A DNA stretch of 64,000 nucleotides from CBFFRJ01 sp051486985 (GCF_051486985.1 NZ_JAHVDV010000026.1:1-64000); one strand, 5' to 3'; shown: positions 8,800 through 17,687, counted from the stretch's first letter. Numbers and translations are program-made. The notes: generated by a model not told the origin, from the letters alone.

Positions 8800-9332
8800 T
8801 ACCGTCTCCTTATCGCCAGCAAAGCCTTAAGTATGTACTAAGGTAAACAAATCCGGCGGCAGCCGTTTCATAAATGTGAAAAGTTGTCTGGCTATGGTGA
8901 ACCGGTTCCCGTCGCCGCTGATGAGATGAAAGTGAATTACAGGTCGTTGTGTCAGCTAAAACCAGAGTTTGCGACCGATCACACTCAGAAAAGTCCTGGC
9001 AAAAATATCTTGTGATGTTGATCACAAATGAATAACAAAAACGCCACCACAAATTGTGATAAGAGTCACATTATTAGGGGTGTCACGCTGTTTATTTGCG
9101 CTTTGTTCTTTTTCTACACAACCATTTTGTGACGAATATCACGTTAAAGTACGGTGTCACCCCTGCTTTAACGTGATCTAAGTCACATTGCCGGGCGTCA
9201 TCTGGACAGTTGGCTGATTCGGTGCGAGATTTCGCATCACAGAACACGGGTCCGGCTACCTCTGCCGCCACGTTAACAACAAAACCTCGGGCTTCCGGCC
9301 TGTGCGATAGCAAACATAAGAAGGGGTGTTTT
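8800..9332 (+). promoter_or_regulatory. mtlA upstream region with CRP sites
   Basis: Non-coding. Four sites fit the CRP consensus TGTGA-N6-TCACA: TGTGATGTTGATCACA (9011-9026, perfect), TGTGATAAGAGTCACA (9055-9070, perfect), TGTGACGAATATCACG (9128-9143) and CGTGATCTAAGTCACA (9172-9187). E. coli mtlA also has several CRP sites upstream. Between and partly inside the last two lies a 12-bp inverted repeat (9138-9149 and 9166-9177). mtlA starts at 9333 behind AAGAAGGGG. The sites predict strong cAMP-CRP dependence; repression by MtlR is known in E. coli but its target cannot be pinned here. Confidence 0.85.
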
Positions 9333-11243
9333 ATGTCATCCGATATCAAGATCAGAGTGCAAAGCTTTGGTCGCTTCCTCAGCAACATGGTAATGCCAAA
9401 TATCGGCGCGTTTATCGCGTGGGGTATCATTACCGCTCTGTTTATTCCAACAGGATGGTTACCAAACGAAACGCTGGCGAAGCTCGTCGGCCCAATGATT
9501 ACTTATCTGCTGCCGCTGCTTATCGGTTATACCGGTGGCCGCCTGGTGGGTGGCGATCGTGGTGGCGTTGTTGGTGCTATCACTACCATGGGGGTTATCG
9601 TCGGTGCGGATATGCCGATGTTCCTCGGCGCGATGATTGCAGGTCCTCTGGGTGGCCTGTGCATCAAGAAATTTGACGCTGCCGTAGACGGTAAGATCAA
9701 ATCCGGTTTTGAAATGCTGGTGAATAACTTCTCCGCTGGCATCATCGGTATGATCCTGGCCCTGCTGGCGTTTCTCGCCATCGGCCCTGCGGTTGAAGTG
9801 CTGTCCCGCGGTCTCGCGGCTGGCGTTAACTTCATGGTTGAGCACGACATGCTGCCGCTGGCGTCTATTTTTGTTGAACCGGCGAAAATCCTGTTCCTCA
9901 ATAACGCCATCAACCACGGTATCTTCTCGCCGCTGGGTATTCAGCAGTCTAATGAAATCGGCAAGTCTATCTTCTTCCTGATCGAAGCTAACCCGGGTCC
10001 GGGTATGGGCGTCCTGCTGGCGTACATGTTCTTCGGTCGTGGTAGCGCACGTCAGTCTGCTGGCGGCGCGGCCATCATCCACTTCCTGGGTGGTATTCAC
10101 GAAATTTACTTCCCGTATGTGCTGATGAACCCACGTCTGCTGATCGCAGTTATCCTTGGGGGTATGACTGGCGTCTTCACGCTGAGCGTGCTGGGTGGCG
10201 GTCTGGTTTCTCCGGCATCTCCTGGTTCCATCCTGGCGGTACTGGCGATGACGCCAAAAGGCGCGTACTTCGCCAACATCGTGGCAATTTTCGCTGCGCT
10301 GGTCGTCTCCTTCGTTATCGCCGCGATTCTGCTGAAAACCAGCAAAGTCAAAGACGAAGAAGAGGATATCGAAGCGGCCACTCGCCGTATGCAGGACATG
10401 AAAGCCCAGTCTAAAGGTGCAACAGCACTGGCAGCGGGTGACGTGACCAACGATCTCAGTCATGTGCGTAAAATCATTGTGGCCTGTGATGCCGGTATGG
10501 GTTCCAGCGCAATGGGTGCAGGCGTGCTGCGCAAAAAAGTCCAGGATGCGGGTCTGACCAACATCTCCGTGACCAACAGCGCCATCAACAGCCTGCCGTC
10601 TGACGTTGACCTGGTCATTACTCACCGCGACCTGACTGAGCGCGCCATGCGTCAGGTGCCTCAGGCTCAGCACATTTCGCTGACCAACTTCCTGGACAGC
10701 GGTCTGTACACCAACCTGACTGAACGCCTGGTGGCTGCACAGCGCCACGCGGATAACTCGGTCAAAGTACAGAGCAGCCTGCAGGACAGTTTGGATACCA
10801 GCAACAGCAACCTGTTCAAATTAAGTGCTGAAAACGTCTTCCTTGGCCGCACCGCCAGCAGTAAAGAAGAAGCGATTCGCTTCGCGGGTGAGCAACTGGT
10901 GAAAGGTGGTTACGTTCAGCCTGAGTATGTGGAAGCGATGCTGGAGCGCGAAAAACTGACCCCGACCTATCTGGGTGAGTCTATCGCTGTCCCACACGGC
11001 ACCGTGGAAGCAAAAGACCGTGTACTGAAAACCGGGGTGGTGTTCTGCCAGTATCCGCAAGGCGTGCTGTTCGGTGAAGAGCCGGAAGATGTGGCCCGTC
11101 TGGTTATCGGTATCGCTGCGCGAAACAACGAGCACATTCAGGTTATCACCAGCCTGACCAACGCCCTGGATGACGAAACCGTCATTGAGCGTCTGGCTAA
11201 CACCACAAGCGTTGAAGAAGTGCTGGCGCTGCTGAAGGCATAA
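9333..11243 (+). CDS. mtlA: PTS mannitol transporter subunit IICBA
   Basis: 636 residues from ATG 9333 (E. coli 637). An upstream extension of the frame lacks a ribosome site and is not used. The EIIC membrane domain (about 1-345) starts IKIRVQSFGRFLSNMVMPNI and transports mannitol. EIIB carries the phospho-Cys in IIVACDAGMGSSAMGAG (near residue 384). EIIA at the C-terminus carries the phospho-His in SIAVPHGTVEAKDR (near 554). The protein imports and phosphorylates mannitol to mannitol-1-phosphate, the substrate of MtlD downstream. Confidence 0.98.
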   Translation: MSSDIKIRVQSFGRFLSNMVMPNIGAFIAWGIITALFIPTGWLPNETLAKLVGPMITYLLPLLIGYTGGRLVGGDRGGVVGAITTMGVIVGADMPMFLGAMIAGPLGGLCIKKFDAAVDGKIKSGFEMLVNNFSAGIIGMILALLAFLAIGPAVEVLSRGLAAGVNFMVEHDMLPLASIFVEPAKILFLNNAINHGIFSPLGIQQSNEIGKSIFFLIEANPGPGMGVLLAYMFFGRGSARQSAGGAAIIHFLGGIHEIYFPYVLMNPRLLIAVILGGMTGVFTLSVLGGGLVSPASPGSILAVLAMTPKGAYFANIVAIFAALVVSFVIAAILLKTSKVKDEEEDIEAATRRMQDMKAQSKGATALAAGDVTNDLSHVRKIIVACDAGMGSSAMGAGVLRKKVQDAGLTNISVTNSAINSLPSDVDLVITHRDLTERAMRQVPQAQHISLTNFLDSGLYTNLTERLVAAQRHADNSVKVQSSLQDSLDTSNSNLFKLSAENVFLGRTASSKEEAIRFAGEQLVKGGYVQPEYVEAMLEREKLTPTYLGESIAVPHGTVEAKDRVLKTGVVFCQYPQGVLFGEEPEDVARLVIGIAARNNEHIQVITSLTNALDDETVIERLANTTSVEEVLALLKA

Positions 11244-11361
11244 AGTCAGAACGCTCCCCTGAAAATTCGGGCGGCGGGAAGGCAGGTAACACAGGGTACT
11301 GGTCATTTTTCTAAGTAACCAGAATCCATGAAGACGCCAACCCACCTGCCGCCCGAACCAA

Positions 11362-11442
11362 ACGGGGGCAAACCTCTCCCTCTGGGGAGAGGGTTTGGGT
11401 GAGGAGAAACGCGTGCGGTTCCTCACCCCAGCCCTCTCGGGT
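11362..11442. repeat. Dispersed palindromic repeat between mtlA and mtlD
   Basis: Contains CCTCTCCCTCTGGGGAGAGG and, after a short spacer, a second partial unit CCTCACCCCAGCCCTCTCGGG. It belongs to the CCTCACCC/CTCTCCC family found elsewhere in the window. Upstream, TTCGGGCG...GCAGGT at about 11264-11286 can pair with ACCTGCCGCCCGAA at about 11344-11357, giving a large bulged hairpin. Such structures in an operon can differentially stabilise or terminate the mtlA message relative to mtlD; here that is inference. Confidence 0.75.
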
Positions 11443-11467
11443 AAAAACATTGATGAAGGTTAACACT

Positions 11468-12616
11468 ATGAAAGCATTGCATTTTGGCGCAGGTAATATC
11501 GGACGTGGTTTCATCGGCAAACTGCTGGCGGACGCGGGGATTACGCTGACATTCGCCGATGTGAATCAGGTGGTTCTCGACGCCCTTAATGCCCGTCATA
11601 GCTATCAGGTGCATGTGGTTGGCGAAAACGAGCAGGTTGATACCGTCTCTGGTGTCAACGCGGTAAGCAGCATTGGTGATGAGGTGGTTGACCTGATTGC
11701 GACCGTCGATCTGGTGACGACCGCTGTCGGCCCGGTGGTACTTGAGCGCATCGCCCCGGCCATTGCCAAAGGTCTGGTAAAACGTAAAGCGCAAGGGCTC
11801 GACACCCCGCTGAACATCATCGCCTGTGAAAACATGGTGCGCGGTACCACCCAGCTTAAAGGCCATGTTTTTAACGCACTGGCGGAAGAGGATAAAGCCT
11901 GGGTCGAAGCCCACGTTGGCTTCGTTGACTCTGCCGTTGACCGTATCGTTCCGCCGTCTGAATCCGCCACCCACGATCCGCTGGAAGTCACCGTTGAAAC
12001 CTTCAGCGAGTGGATTGTCGACAAAACCCAGTTCAAAGGTGCGCTGCCGGACATTCCGGGGATGGAATTAACCGATAACCTGATGGCGTTTGTTGAACGC
12101 AAGCTCTTCACGTTAAACACCGGGCATGCTATAACCGCGTACCTTGGTCAACAGACGGGTCATCAGACCATTCGCGATGCCATCCTGGACGAGAACATTC
12201 GTGCGGTGGTGAAGGGCGCAATGGAAGAGAGTGGCGCGGTGCTGATCAAGCGCTATGGCTTCGATGCTGAGAAACACGCCGCGTATATTGAAAAAATCCT
12301 CGGTCGTTTTGAAAACCCATACCTGAAAGATGACGTTGAGCGCGTTGGGCGCCAGCCGCTGCGTAAACTGAGCGCAGGCGATCGTCTGATCAAGCCACTG
12401 CTCGGCACGCTGGAATATGCGACTGCGCACACTAATCTGGTCAAGGGTATCGCTGCGGCGATGCATTATCGTAGTGAACAGGACCCGCAGGCGCAGGAAC
12501 TGGCGGCACTGATTGCTGAAAAAGGCCCTCAGGGCGCACTGGTGCAGGTTTCTGGTCTGGATGCCAATAGCGCGGTGGTGGCTGAAGCCGTCGATGCTTA
12601 CAACGCAAAGGCATGA
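11468..12616 (+). CDS. mtlD: Mannitol-1-phosphate 5-dehydrogenase
   Basis: 382 residues from ATG 11468, identical in length to E. coli MtlD. It oxidises mannitol-1-phosphate to fructose-6-phosphate with NAD+. The N-terminal Rossmann motif is HFGAGNIGRGFIG, and the long-chain mannitol dehydrogenase fold continues through FVERKLFTLNTGHAITAYLG, which contains the conserved catalytic Lys region. An in-frame extension upstream lies in repeat DNA and is ignored; AAGGTTAACACT precedes the chosen ATG. Its stop overlaps the mtlR start. Confidence 0.98.
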   Translation: MKALHFGAGNIGRGFIGKLLADAGITLTFADVNQVVLDALNARHSYQVHVVGENEQVDTVSGVNAVSSIGDEVVDLIATVDLVTTAVGPVVLERIAPAIAKGLVKRKAQGLDTPLNIIACENMVRGTTQLKGHVFNALAEEDKAWVEAHVGFVDSAVDRIVPPSESATHDPLEVTVETFSEWIVDKTQFKGALPDIPGMELTDNLMAFVERKLFTLNTGHAITAYLGQQTGHQTIRDAILDENIRAVVKGAMEESGAVLIKRYGFDAEKHAAYIEKILGRFENPYLKDDVERVGRQPLRKLSAGDRLIKPLLGTLEYATAHTNLVKGIAAAMHYRSEQDPQAQELAALIAEKGPQGALVQVSGLDANSAVVAEAVDAYNAKA

Positions 12617-13203
12617 TGCCGAATCTGGCGCGGGACATCCCGCGCCTGTTAACAAAATTGTCAGATATGCAGGCAATAATGGAACTTACACAGGCTTTCG
12701 AAAACCGTGTGCTCGAGCGTCTGAATGCTGGCAAAACCGTACGAAGCTTTTTAATTGCCGCCGTGGAGTTACTCACCGAGGCGGTAAATATTCTGGTGCT
12801 TCAGGTCTTCCGCAAAGACGACTATGCAGTGAAATACGCTGTAGAGCCGTTGCTTGACGGAGATGGACCGCTGGGCAATCTCTCGGTGCGCCTGAAGTTA
12901 ATTTATGGGCTTGGCGTACTCAGCCGCCCGGAGTATGAGGATGCGGAGCTGCTGATGGCGCTGCGTGAAGAGCTCAATCATGACGGCACCGAATATGGAT
13001 TTACCGATGATGAAATTCTGGGTCCTTTCGGTGAACTGAACTGCGTGTCTGCCCTCCCTCCTGTCCCGCTTTTTGATACCAGCGACCCTGACCTGTACGC
13101 GATGCAGAAGCAGCGCTACCAGCAGGTTGTCCGCTCAACCATGGTGCTCTCTTTGACCGAGCTGATTTCTAAAATCAGCTTGAAAAAGGCGTTTCAGAAG
13201 TAA
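12613..13203 (+). CDS. mtlR: Mannitol operon repressor MtlR
   Basis: 196 residues (E. coli 195). MtlR represses the mtl operon in E. coli despite having no classical DNA-binding motif. The core NAGKTVRSFLIAAVELLTEA and the C-terminus STMVLSLTELISKISLKKAF are nearly identical to E. coli. Only the first dozen or so residues differ. ATGATG at 12613 overlaps the mtlD TGA, so translation is coupled; either ATG may be used. Confidence 0.96.
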   Translation: MMPNLARDIPRLLTKLSDMQAIMELTQAFENRVLERLNAGKTVRSFLIAAVELLTEAVNILVLQVFRKDDYAVKYAVEPLLDGDGPLGNLSVRLKLIYGLGVLSRPEYEDAELLMALREELNHDGTEYGFTDDEILGPFGELNCVSALPPVPLFDTSDPDLYAMQKQRYQQVVRSTMVLSLTELISKISLKKAFQK

Positions 13204-13262
13204 GCCTGCGCGCATTCGTGTATCCTTTGTCATTATTTCCCCCGTTTTCTGAGTCAAATACC

Positions 13263-13625
13263 ATGAAAGAAGTCGAAAAGAACGAAATCAAACGCCTGAG
13301 CGACCGCCTGGATCTCATTCGCCACCAGCAGGCCGCCCTGTCTCTGGTGGAGTCTGCCGAGAAATACGCAGAGCTGGAAAAAGAAAAAGAGACGCTCGAA
13401 ACTGAAATCGAACGTCTGCGTGGCCAGTACAGCCAAAAGCTCAGCAAAGAAGCACAGAAGCTGGTGAACATGCCGTTCAAACGCGCCATCACCAAGAAAG
13501 AGCAGGCCGACCTCGGTAAGCTGAAGAAAAGCGTACGTGGGCTGGTCGTTGTTCACCCGATGACCGCCCTGGGCCGTGAAATGGGTCTGAAAGAGATGAC
13601 CGGTTTTTCGAAGACCGATTTCTGA
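13263..13625 (+). CDS. yibL: Ribosome-associated protein YibL
   Basis: 120 residues from ATG 13263, matching E. coli YibL, which co-sediments with ribosomal subunits. The first 60 residues are a charged coiled coil (RLSDRLDLIRHQQAALSLVE then ELEKEKETLETEIERLRGQY). A basic C-terminal part ends GREMGLKEMTGFSKTDF. Monocistronic between mtlR and the lld genes, as in E. coli, but without yibT. The exact function remains unclear in the family. Confidence 0.94.
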   Translation: MKEVEKNEIKRLSDRLDLIRHQQAALSLVESAEKYAELEKEKETLETEIERLRGQYSQKLSKEAQKLVNMPFKRAITKKEQADLGKLKKSVRGLVVVHPMTALGREMGLKEMTGFSKTDF

Positions 13626-13629
13626 TTTC

Positions 13630-13665
13630 GCTTCCCCTTCATAACCGAAGGGGAACGCTTTTTTT
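13630..13665 (+). terminator. Rho-independent terminator of yibL
   Basis: The stem TTCCCCTTC/GAAGGGGAA (13632-13640 and 13647-13655) has a 6-base loop and is followed by a run of T at 13659-13665. Confidence 0.85.
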
Positions 13666-13798
13666 CCGTAAAAATCCATCCCACCAGGCATAATCGGCGC
13701 AGGAAGGTTGAGCCTGGACAGCGCGGTAAAACCGCAGCGTACACGAAGTACGTGAGGATTATACGCTTCGCTTATCCCTACGGGACCGCCCTGAGGGC

Positions 13799-13827
13799 GT
13801 CCAAAACGCCCTGCGTTTTGTTTGGAC
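13799..13827. other. Long hairpin between yibL and lldR
   Basis: GTCCAAAACGC and GCGTTTTGTTTGGAC can form an imperfect hairpin around CCT. It sits in a structured stretch (about 13700-13830) that also contains GTACACGAAGTAC and GCCCTGAGGGC. I see no gene between yibL and lldR; lldP, which occupies this place in E. coli, is absent. Confidence 0.5.
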
Positions 13828-13877
13828 ACTGCCCGGATTCTAACTGGCAAGCAAGCTAGCCAGGTGGAATGGATTTC

Positions 13878-14017
13878 AAGTGGCCCTACCACTTCGCGCC
13901 GTAATGCGCACCGCTTCACAGCCCGCAAAATCACATTAAATTAACATTGCCATTACAAAACGGCCCATTACCCTTGTGCTTATGGCATCGTGCTGCCGGA
14001 AACTGGCAGTACCACTT
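13878..14017 (+). promoter_or_regulatory. LldR-type operator pair and ArcA-like box ahead of lldR
   Basis: Two 17-bp GntR/FadR-type palindromes: AAGTGG-CCCTA-CCACTT at 13878-13894 and AACTGG-CAGTA-CCACTT at 14001-14017, 123 bp apart. E. coli lldPRD has two LldR operators flanking the promoter at a similar distance, proposed to loop. Between them, the reverse strand of 13931-13946 reads TGTTAATTTAATGTGA, close to the ArcA-P consensus; ArcA represses lld in E. coli. The layout predicts lactate-inducible, anaerobically repressed expression of lldRD. Factor identity is inferred from symmetry and position. Confidence 0.75.
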
Positions 14018-14048
14018 CCCCCCGGATTTCACTGACACGGAGCAGACC

Positions 14049-14825
14049 ATGAACGCGACGGCTGAACGGCTTTCTGAGGATGTTGCCCGGCGTATCAGGA
14101 CACTGATTAAAGAAAAAGGGCTTGAGGCGGGCATGCGTTTGCCGTCAGAGAGACAGCTGGCATTGCAACTTGGTGTTTCCCGCAATTCGCTGCGCGAAGC
14201 TATCGCCAGGCTCATCAGCGAAGGGGTGCTGTTGAGCCGTCACGGTGGTGGCACCTTTGTGCGCTGGCAGCATGAAACCTGGTCGGAGCAGAGCATTGTG
14301 CAGCCGCTTAAAACGCTGCTGGAAGACGACCCCGATTACAGCTTCGATATTCTGGAAGCCCGCCACGCCATTGAAGGGAGCACCGCCTGGCATGCCGCCT
14401 TACGGGCCACGCCCGTTGAGAAAGAGAAGATCCGTCTCTGCTTTGAGGCCACCCTGGTCGATGACCCGGACCTCGCCTCGCAGGCAGATGTGCGCTTTCA
14501 TCTCTCCATTGCCGAGGCGTCGCATAACCTTGTGCTGCTGCAAACCATGCGCGGCTTTTTCGATCTGCTGCAAAGGTCGGTCAAGCAGAGCCGCCAGCGT
14601 ATGTACCAGGCCCCCCCTGTCTTTACCCAGTTAACCGGGCAGCACCGGGAGATTATGGACGCCATTTTTGCCGGTGAGCCCCAGCGCGCACGCGATGCCA
14701 TGATGACTCACCTTAGTTTTGTGCACACCACTATCCGCCAGTTTGATGAAGACCAGGCGCGCAGCGCGCGCATCACTCGCCTGCCCGATGAACGGCATAC
14801 GCTTCCCTTTGGAGATAAAGCATGA
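14049..14825 (+). CDS. lldR: L-lactate-responsive regulator LldR
   Basis: 258 residues from ATG 14049 (E. coli LldR 258). An N-terminal GntR winged helix (LPSERQLALQLGVSRNSLRE) is followed by an FCD/FadR-C helical effector domain from about residue 90 to the end. It represses or activates the lld operon depending on L-lactate. It is now the first gene of the operon, because lldP is missing. Its end overlaps the lldD start by 4 bp. Confidence 0.96.
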   Translation: MNATAERLSEDVARRIRTLIKEKGLEAGMRLPSERQLALQLGVSRNSLREAIARLISEGVLLSRHGGGTFVRWQHETWSEQSIVQPLKTLLEDDPDYSFDILEARHAIEGSTAWHAALRATPVEKEKIRLCFEATLVDDPDLASQADVRFHLSIAEASHNLVLLQTMRGFFDLLQRSVKQSRQRMYQAPPVFTQLTGQHREIMDAIFAGEPQRARDAMMTHLSFVHTTIRQFDEDQARSARITRLPDERHTLPFGDKA

Positions 14826-16009
14826 TCATTTCCGCCGCCAGCGACTACCGCGCTGCCGCCCAACGCATTCTGCCCCCTTTTTTGTTCCACTACATCGACG
14901 GGGGGGCTTACGCGGAGTATACCCTGCGCCGAAACGTGGAGGATTTGGGTCAGGTCGCCCTGCGCCAGCGGGTGCTGAAGAACATGTCAGCGCTGAGCAC
15001 GGAAACCACGCTGTTTAACGAAAAGCTCTCGATGCCTGTCGCCCTGGCCCCGGTTGGGCTATGCGGTATGTACGCCCGTCGCGGTGAGGTGCAGGCGGCG
15101 GGAGCGGCGGATGACAAGGGCATTCCCTTCACCTTATCAACCGTCTCTGTCTGCCCGATTGAGGAAGTCGCCCCCACCATCAAACGCCCGATGTGGTTCC
15201 AGCTGTACGTTCTGCGGGATCGCGGCTTTATGCGTAATGCGCTGGAGCGCGCAAAGGCGGCGGGCTGTTCCACACTGGTCTTCACGGTTGATATGCCAAC
15301 ACCAGGGGCGCGTTACCGTGATGCGCACTCCGGCATGAGCGGGCAGCACGCAGCCCTGAGACGTTACTGGCAGGCTGTGACTCATCCGCAGTGGGCCTGG
15401 GACGTGGGTCTGCACGGCAGGCCGCACGATTTGGGGAATATCTCTGCGTATTTAGGGAAACCCACCGGGCTTGAGGATTATATCGGCTGGCTGGCGACCA
15501 ATTTTGATCCGTCCATTTCGTGGAAAGACCTGGAGTGGATCCGCGAATTCTGGGATGGCCCGATGGTGATCAAGGGGATCCTCGATCCAGAAGATGCACG
15601 GGATGCGGTGCGCTTCGGTGCCGACGGGATTGTGGTTTCCAACCACGGCGGTCGCCAGCTCGACGGCGTGCTCTCTTCCGCCCGCGCCCTGCCGGCCATT
15701 GCGGATGCGGTGAAAGGCGATATCGCTATCCTGGCCGACAGCGGCATTCGTAACGGGCTGGACGTGGTGCGCATGATTGCCCTTGGCGCAGATACCGTCC
15801 TGCTGGGGCGTGCGTACCTTTATGCGCTGGCGACGCATGGTCGTGCGGGTGTGGCGAACCTGCTGAACCTGATTGAGAAAGAGATGCGCGTGGCGATGAC
15901 CCTGACCGGGGCGAAATCGATAGGTGAGATCGGCAAAGATTCGCTGGTGCAGGAGCTGAGTAAGATCCCGGCGGCGCTGGCCCCGCTGACGCAGGGGGAT
16001 GCGGCTTAG
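14822..16009 (+). CDS. lldD: FMN-dependent L-lactate dehydrogenase LldD
   Basis: 395 residues (E. coli 396). This membrane-associated flavoenzyme oxidises L-lactate to pyruvate and passes electrons to quinone. The alpha-hydroxy-acid dehydrogenase active-site motif SNHGGRQLDG, with the catalytic His, lies near residue 275; the FMN-phosphate-binding end LADSGIRNGLDV follows. ATGA overlap with lldR. With no lldP next to it, lactate must enter by another permease or by an lldP gene elsewhere. Confidence 0.97.
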   Translation: MIISAASDYRAAAQRILPPFLFHYIDGGAYAEYTLRRNVEDLGQVALRQRVLKNMSALSTETTLFNEKLSMPVALAPVGLCGMYARRGEVQAAGAADDKGIPFTLSTVSVCPIEEVAPTIKRPMWFQLYVLRDRGFMRNALERAKAAGCSTLVFTVDMPTPGARYRDAHSGMSGQHAALRRYWQAVTHPQWAWDVGLHGRPHDLGNISAYLGKPTGLEDYIGWLATNFDPSISWKDLEWIREFWDGPMVIKGILDPEDARDAVRFGADGIVVSNHGGRQLDGVLSSARALPAIADAVKGDIAILADSGIRNGLDVVRMIALGADTVLLGRAYLYALATHGRAGVANLLNLIEKEMRVAMTLTGAKSIGEIGKDSLVQELSKIPAALAPLTQGDAA

Positions 16010-16019
16010 GATTTGTGCG

Positions 16020-16360
16020 ACCTGTTCCCCTCACCCTGACCCTCTCCCCAAAGGGGAGAGGGAACCGACCGAGCCTGAACTTTCCATATGGGAGAGGGAA
16101 CCGACCGAGCCTGAACTCTCCATATGGGAGAGGGAACCGACCGAGCCTGAACTCTCCATATGGGAGAGGGGAACTACCGAGCCTGAACTCTCCAGATGGG
16201 AGAGGGGACCGACCGAGTCTGAACTCTCCAGATGGGATAAGGGCCGAACGAGTCTGAACTCTTCGGGTGGGAGAAGGGACCAATCGAGTCAACGGTGAAA
16301 AGGTGAGGGAAGGGGTTTTCACCCTCTCCCTGTGGGAGAGGGCCGGGGTGAGGGCATCAG
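16020..16360. repeat. 36-bp tandem array inside a palindromic repeat
   Basis: About six and a half copies of a 36-bp unit starting GAGAGGGAACCGACCGAGCC run from 16056 to about 16285; the first three are almost identical and later ones diverge. The array is flanked by the usual dispersed palindrome: CCTCTCCCCAAAGGGGAGAG at the left (about 16041-16060) and CCCTCTCCC-TGT-GGGAGAGGG at 16323-16343. Each unit carries a GGGAGAGGG arm, so the array looks like amplification of part of the palindromic element. The period is divisible by three, so frames through it stay open on both strands, but I see no sign they are genes. Confidence 0.88.
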
Positions 16361-16370
16361 GCCGCAGAAA

Positions 16371-17687
16371 TCACAACGCCTGGTGCTTTGTCTCATGGGT
16401 CAGAATTAACGCCGTCAGGGTCAGGGCGGCCATCGCCGCCAGATAGATCCCCACGTACATCAGACCGTAATTCGCCTGCAGCCAGGTGGCGATATAGGGT
16501 GCCACGGATGCCCCCAGAATGGATGACACGTTATACGAGAAAGACGCACCGGTATAACGCACCTCCGTCGGGAACAGCTCCGGCAGCAGCGCGCCCATCG
16601 GACCGAAAGTCAGCCCCATCAGGCTCAGGCCAATCAGCAGGTAAGCCATCACCAGCGCCGGGTTACCGGAACCCAGCAGCGGTGGGAAGACGAACAGCGC
16701 GAAGAGAATGATAAGCGACGTAATCACAATCATGCTCTTACGGCGACCGTATTTATCCGCCAGCAGACCGGCAATCGGGACCATCACGCCAAAGCCTATG
16801 ACCGCCATCATCAGCATCCACAGCACTTCATTGCGCGGCATACCCAGCCCGGTCGGTGAGGTACTGAAGGTCATCGAGTAGACGGTCATGATGTAAAACA
16901 GCGTGTAGGTCGCCAGCATGATGAAGGTGCCGAGCACTGTCACGCGCACGTGTTTGGTCAGCAGAGTACCCAGCGGCACTTTCACCTGCTTTTTTGCTGC
17001 CGCGATTTTGGCGAACACCGGCGTTTCATGCAGCGATACGCGAACATACAGGCCAATCAGCACCAGAACCGCCGAGAAGATAAAGGGTACGCGCCAGCCC
17101 CAGCTCATGAACTGCTCGTCAGTCAGCAGCCAGGAGAGCAGCAGGAAAGTGCCGTTAGCGAAGAAGAAGCCGATCGGCGCGCCTAACTGCGGGAAGGAAC
17201 CATAAAGCGCGCGTTTACGCGGCGGGGCATTTTCAGTGGCCAGCAGCGCCGCACCACCCCATTCGCCGCCAAGCCCCAGCCCCTGACCAAAACGGGCCAG
17301 CGCCAGCAGCAGCGGTGCCATCACACCAATGGATTCATATGTCGGCAGCAGGCCAATCAGTACGGTAGAGATCCCCATCGTCATCAGTGAGGCGACCAGG
17401 GTGACTTTACGCCCTACGCGATCGCCGAAGTGACCAAAGACCGCCGAACCAATCGGACGCGCCACAAAAGCAATAGCAAAGGTCGCCAGCGACTGAAGCG
17501 TGGCCGCTGTCGGATCGCCCTGCGGGAAGAAGATATGGGGGAAAACAATGACCGCCGCAGTGGCATAAATATAGAAGTCGAAAAACTCGATGGCGGTGCC
17601 AATCAGCGAGGCGATAACGACTTTACTGCGTGAGTTTACCGGTGGGTTTTCCTGCTCGTTGTCTAAAGTTGTGGCTGTGGCTTGCAT
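16371..17687 (-). CDS. yhjE: MFS transporter YhjE (MHS family)
   Basis: 438 residues (E. coli YhjE 440) with about 12 membrane segments. The metabolite:H+ symporter signature appears early: IGTAIEFFDFYIYATAA, then HFGDRVGRKVTLV between TM2 and TM3, and ALARFGQGLGLGGEWGGAAL in TM4-5. Relatives carry dicarboxylates, proline/betaine or shikimate; the substrate of YhjE is not established. It lies beside yhjD and yhjC as in E. coli. In E. coli the next gene after lldD is trmL, so lldD and yhjE meet here at a rearranged junction. Confidence 0.93.
   Translation of the reverse strand: MQATATTLDNEQENPPVNSRSKVVIASLIGTAIEFFDFYIYATAAVIVFPHIFFPQGDPTAATLQSLATFAIAFVARPIGSAVFGHFGDRVGRKVTLVASLMTMGISTVLIGLLPTYESIGVMAPLLLALARFGQGLGLGGEWGGAALLATENAPPRKRALYGSFPQLGAPIGFFFANGTFLLLSWLLTDEQFMSWGWRVPFIFSAVLVLIGLYVRVSLHETPVFAKIAAAKKQVKVPLGTLLTKHVRVTVLGTFIMLATYTLFYIMTVYSMTFSTSPTGLGMPRNEVLWMLMMAVIGFGVMVPIAGLLADKYGRRKSMIVITSLIILFALFVFPPLLGSGNPALVMAYLLIGLSLMGLTFGPMGALLPELFPTEVRYTGASFSYNVSSILGASVAPYIATWLQANYGLMYVGIYLAAMAALTLTALILTHETKHQAL

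Noticed and set aside
9459..10748. 429-codon reverse frame inside mtlA
   Set aside because: Antisense shadow of mtlA; codon bias of mtlA explains the open frame.
16056..16285. CRISPR array
   Set aside because: 36-bp units are contiguous with no spacers; it is a plain tandem repeat.
15726..16322. 198-codon reverse frame through the 36-bp array
   Set aside because: Open only because the repeat period is divisible by three; overlaps lldD antisense.
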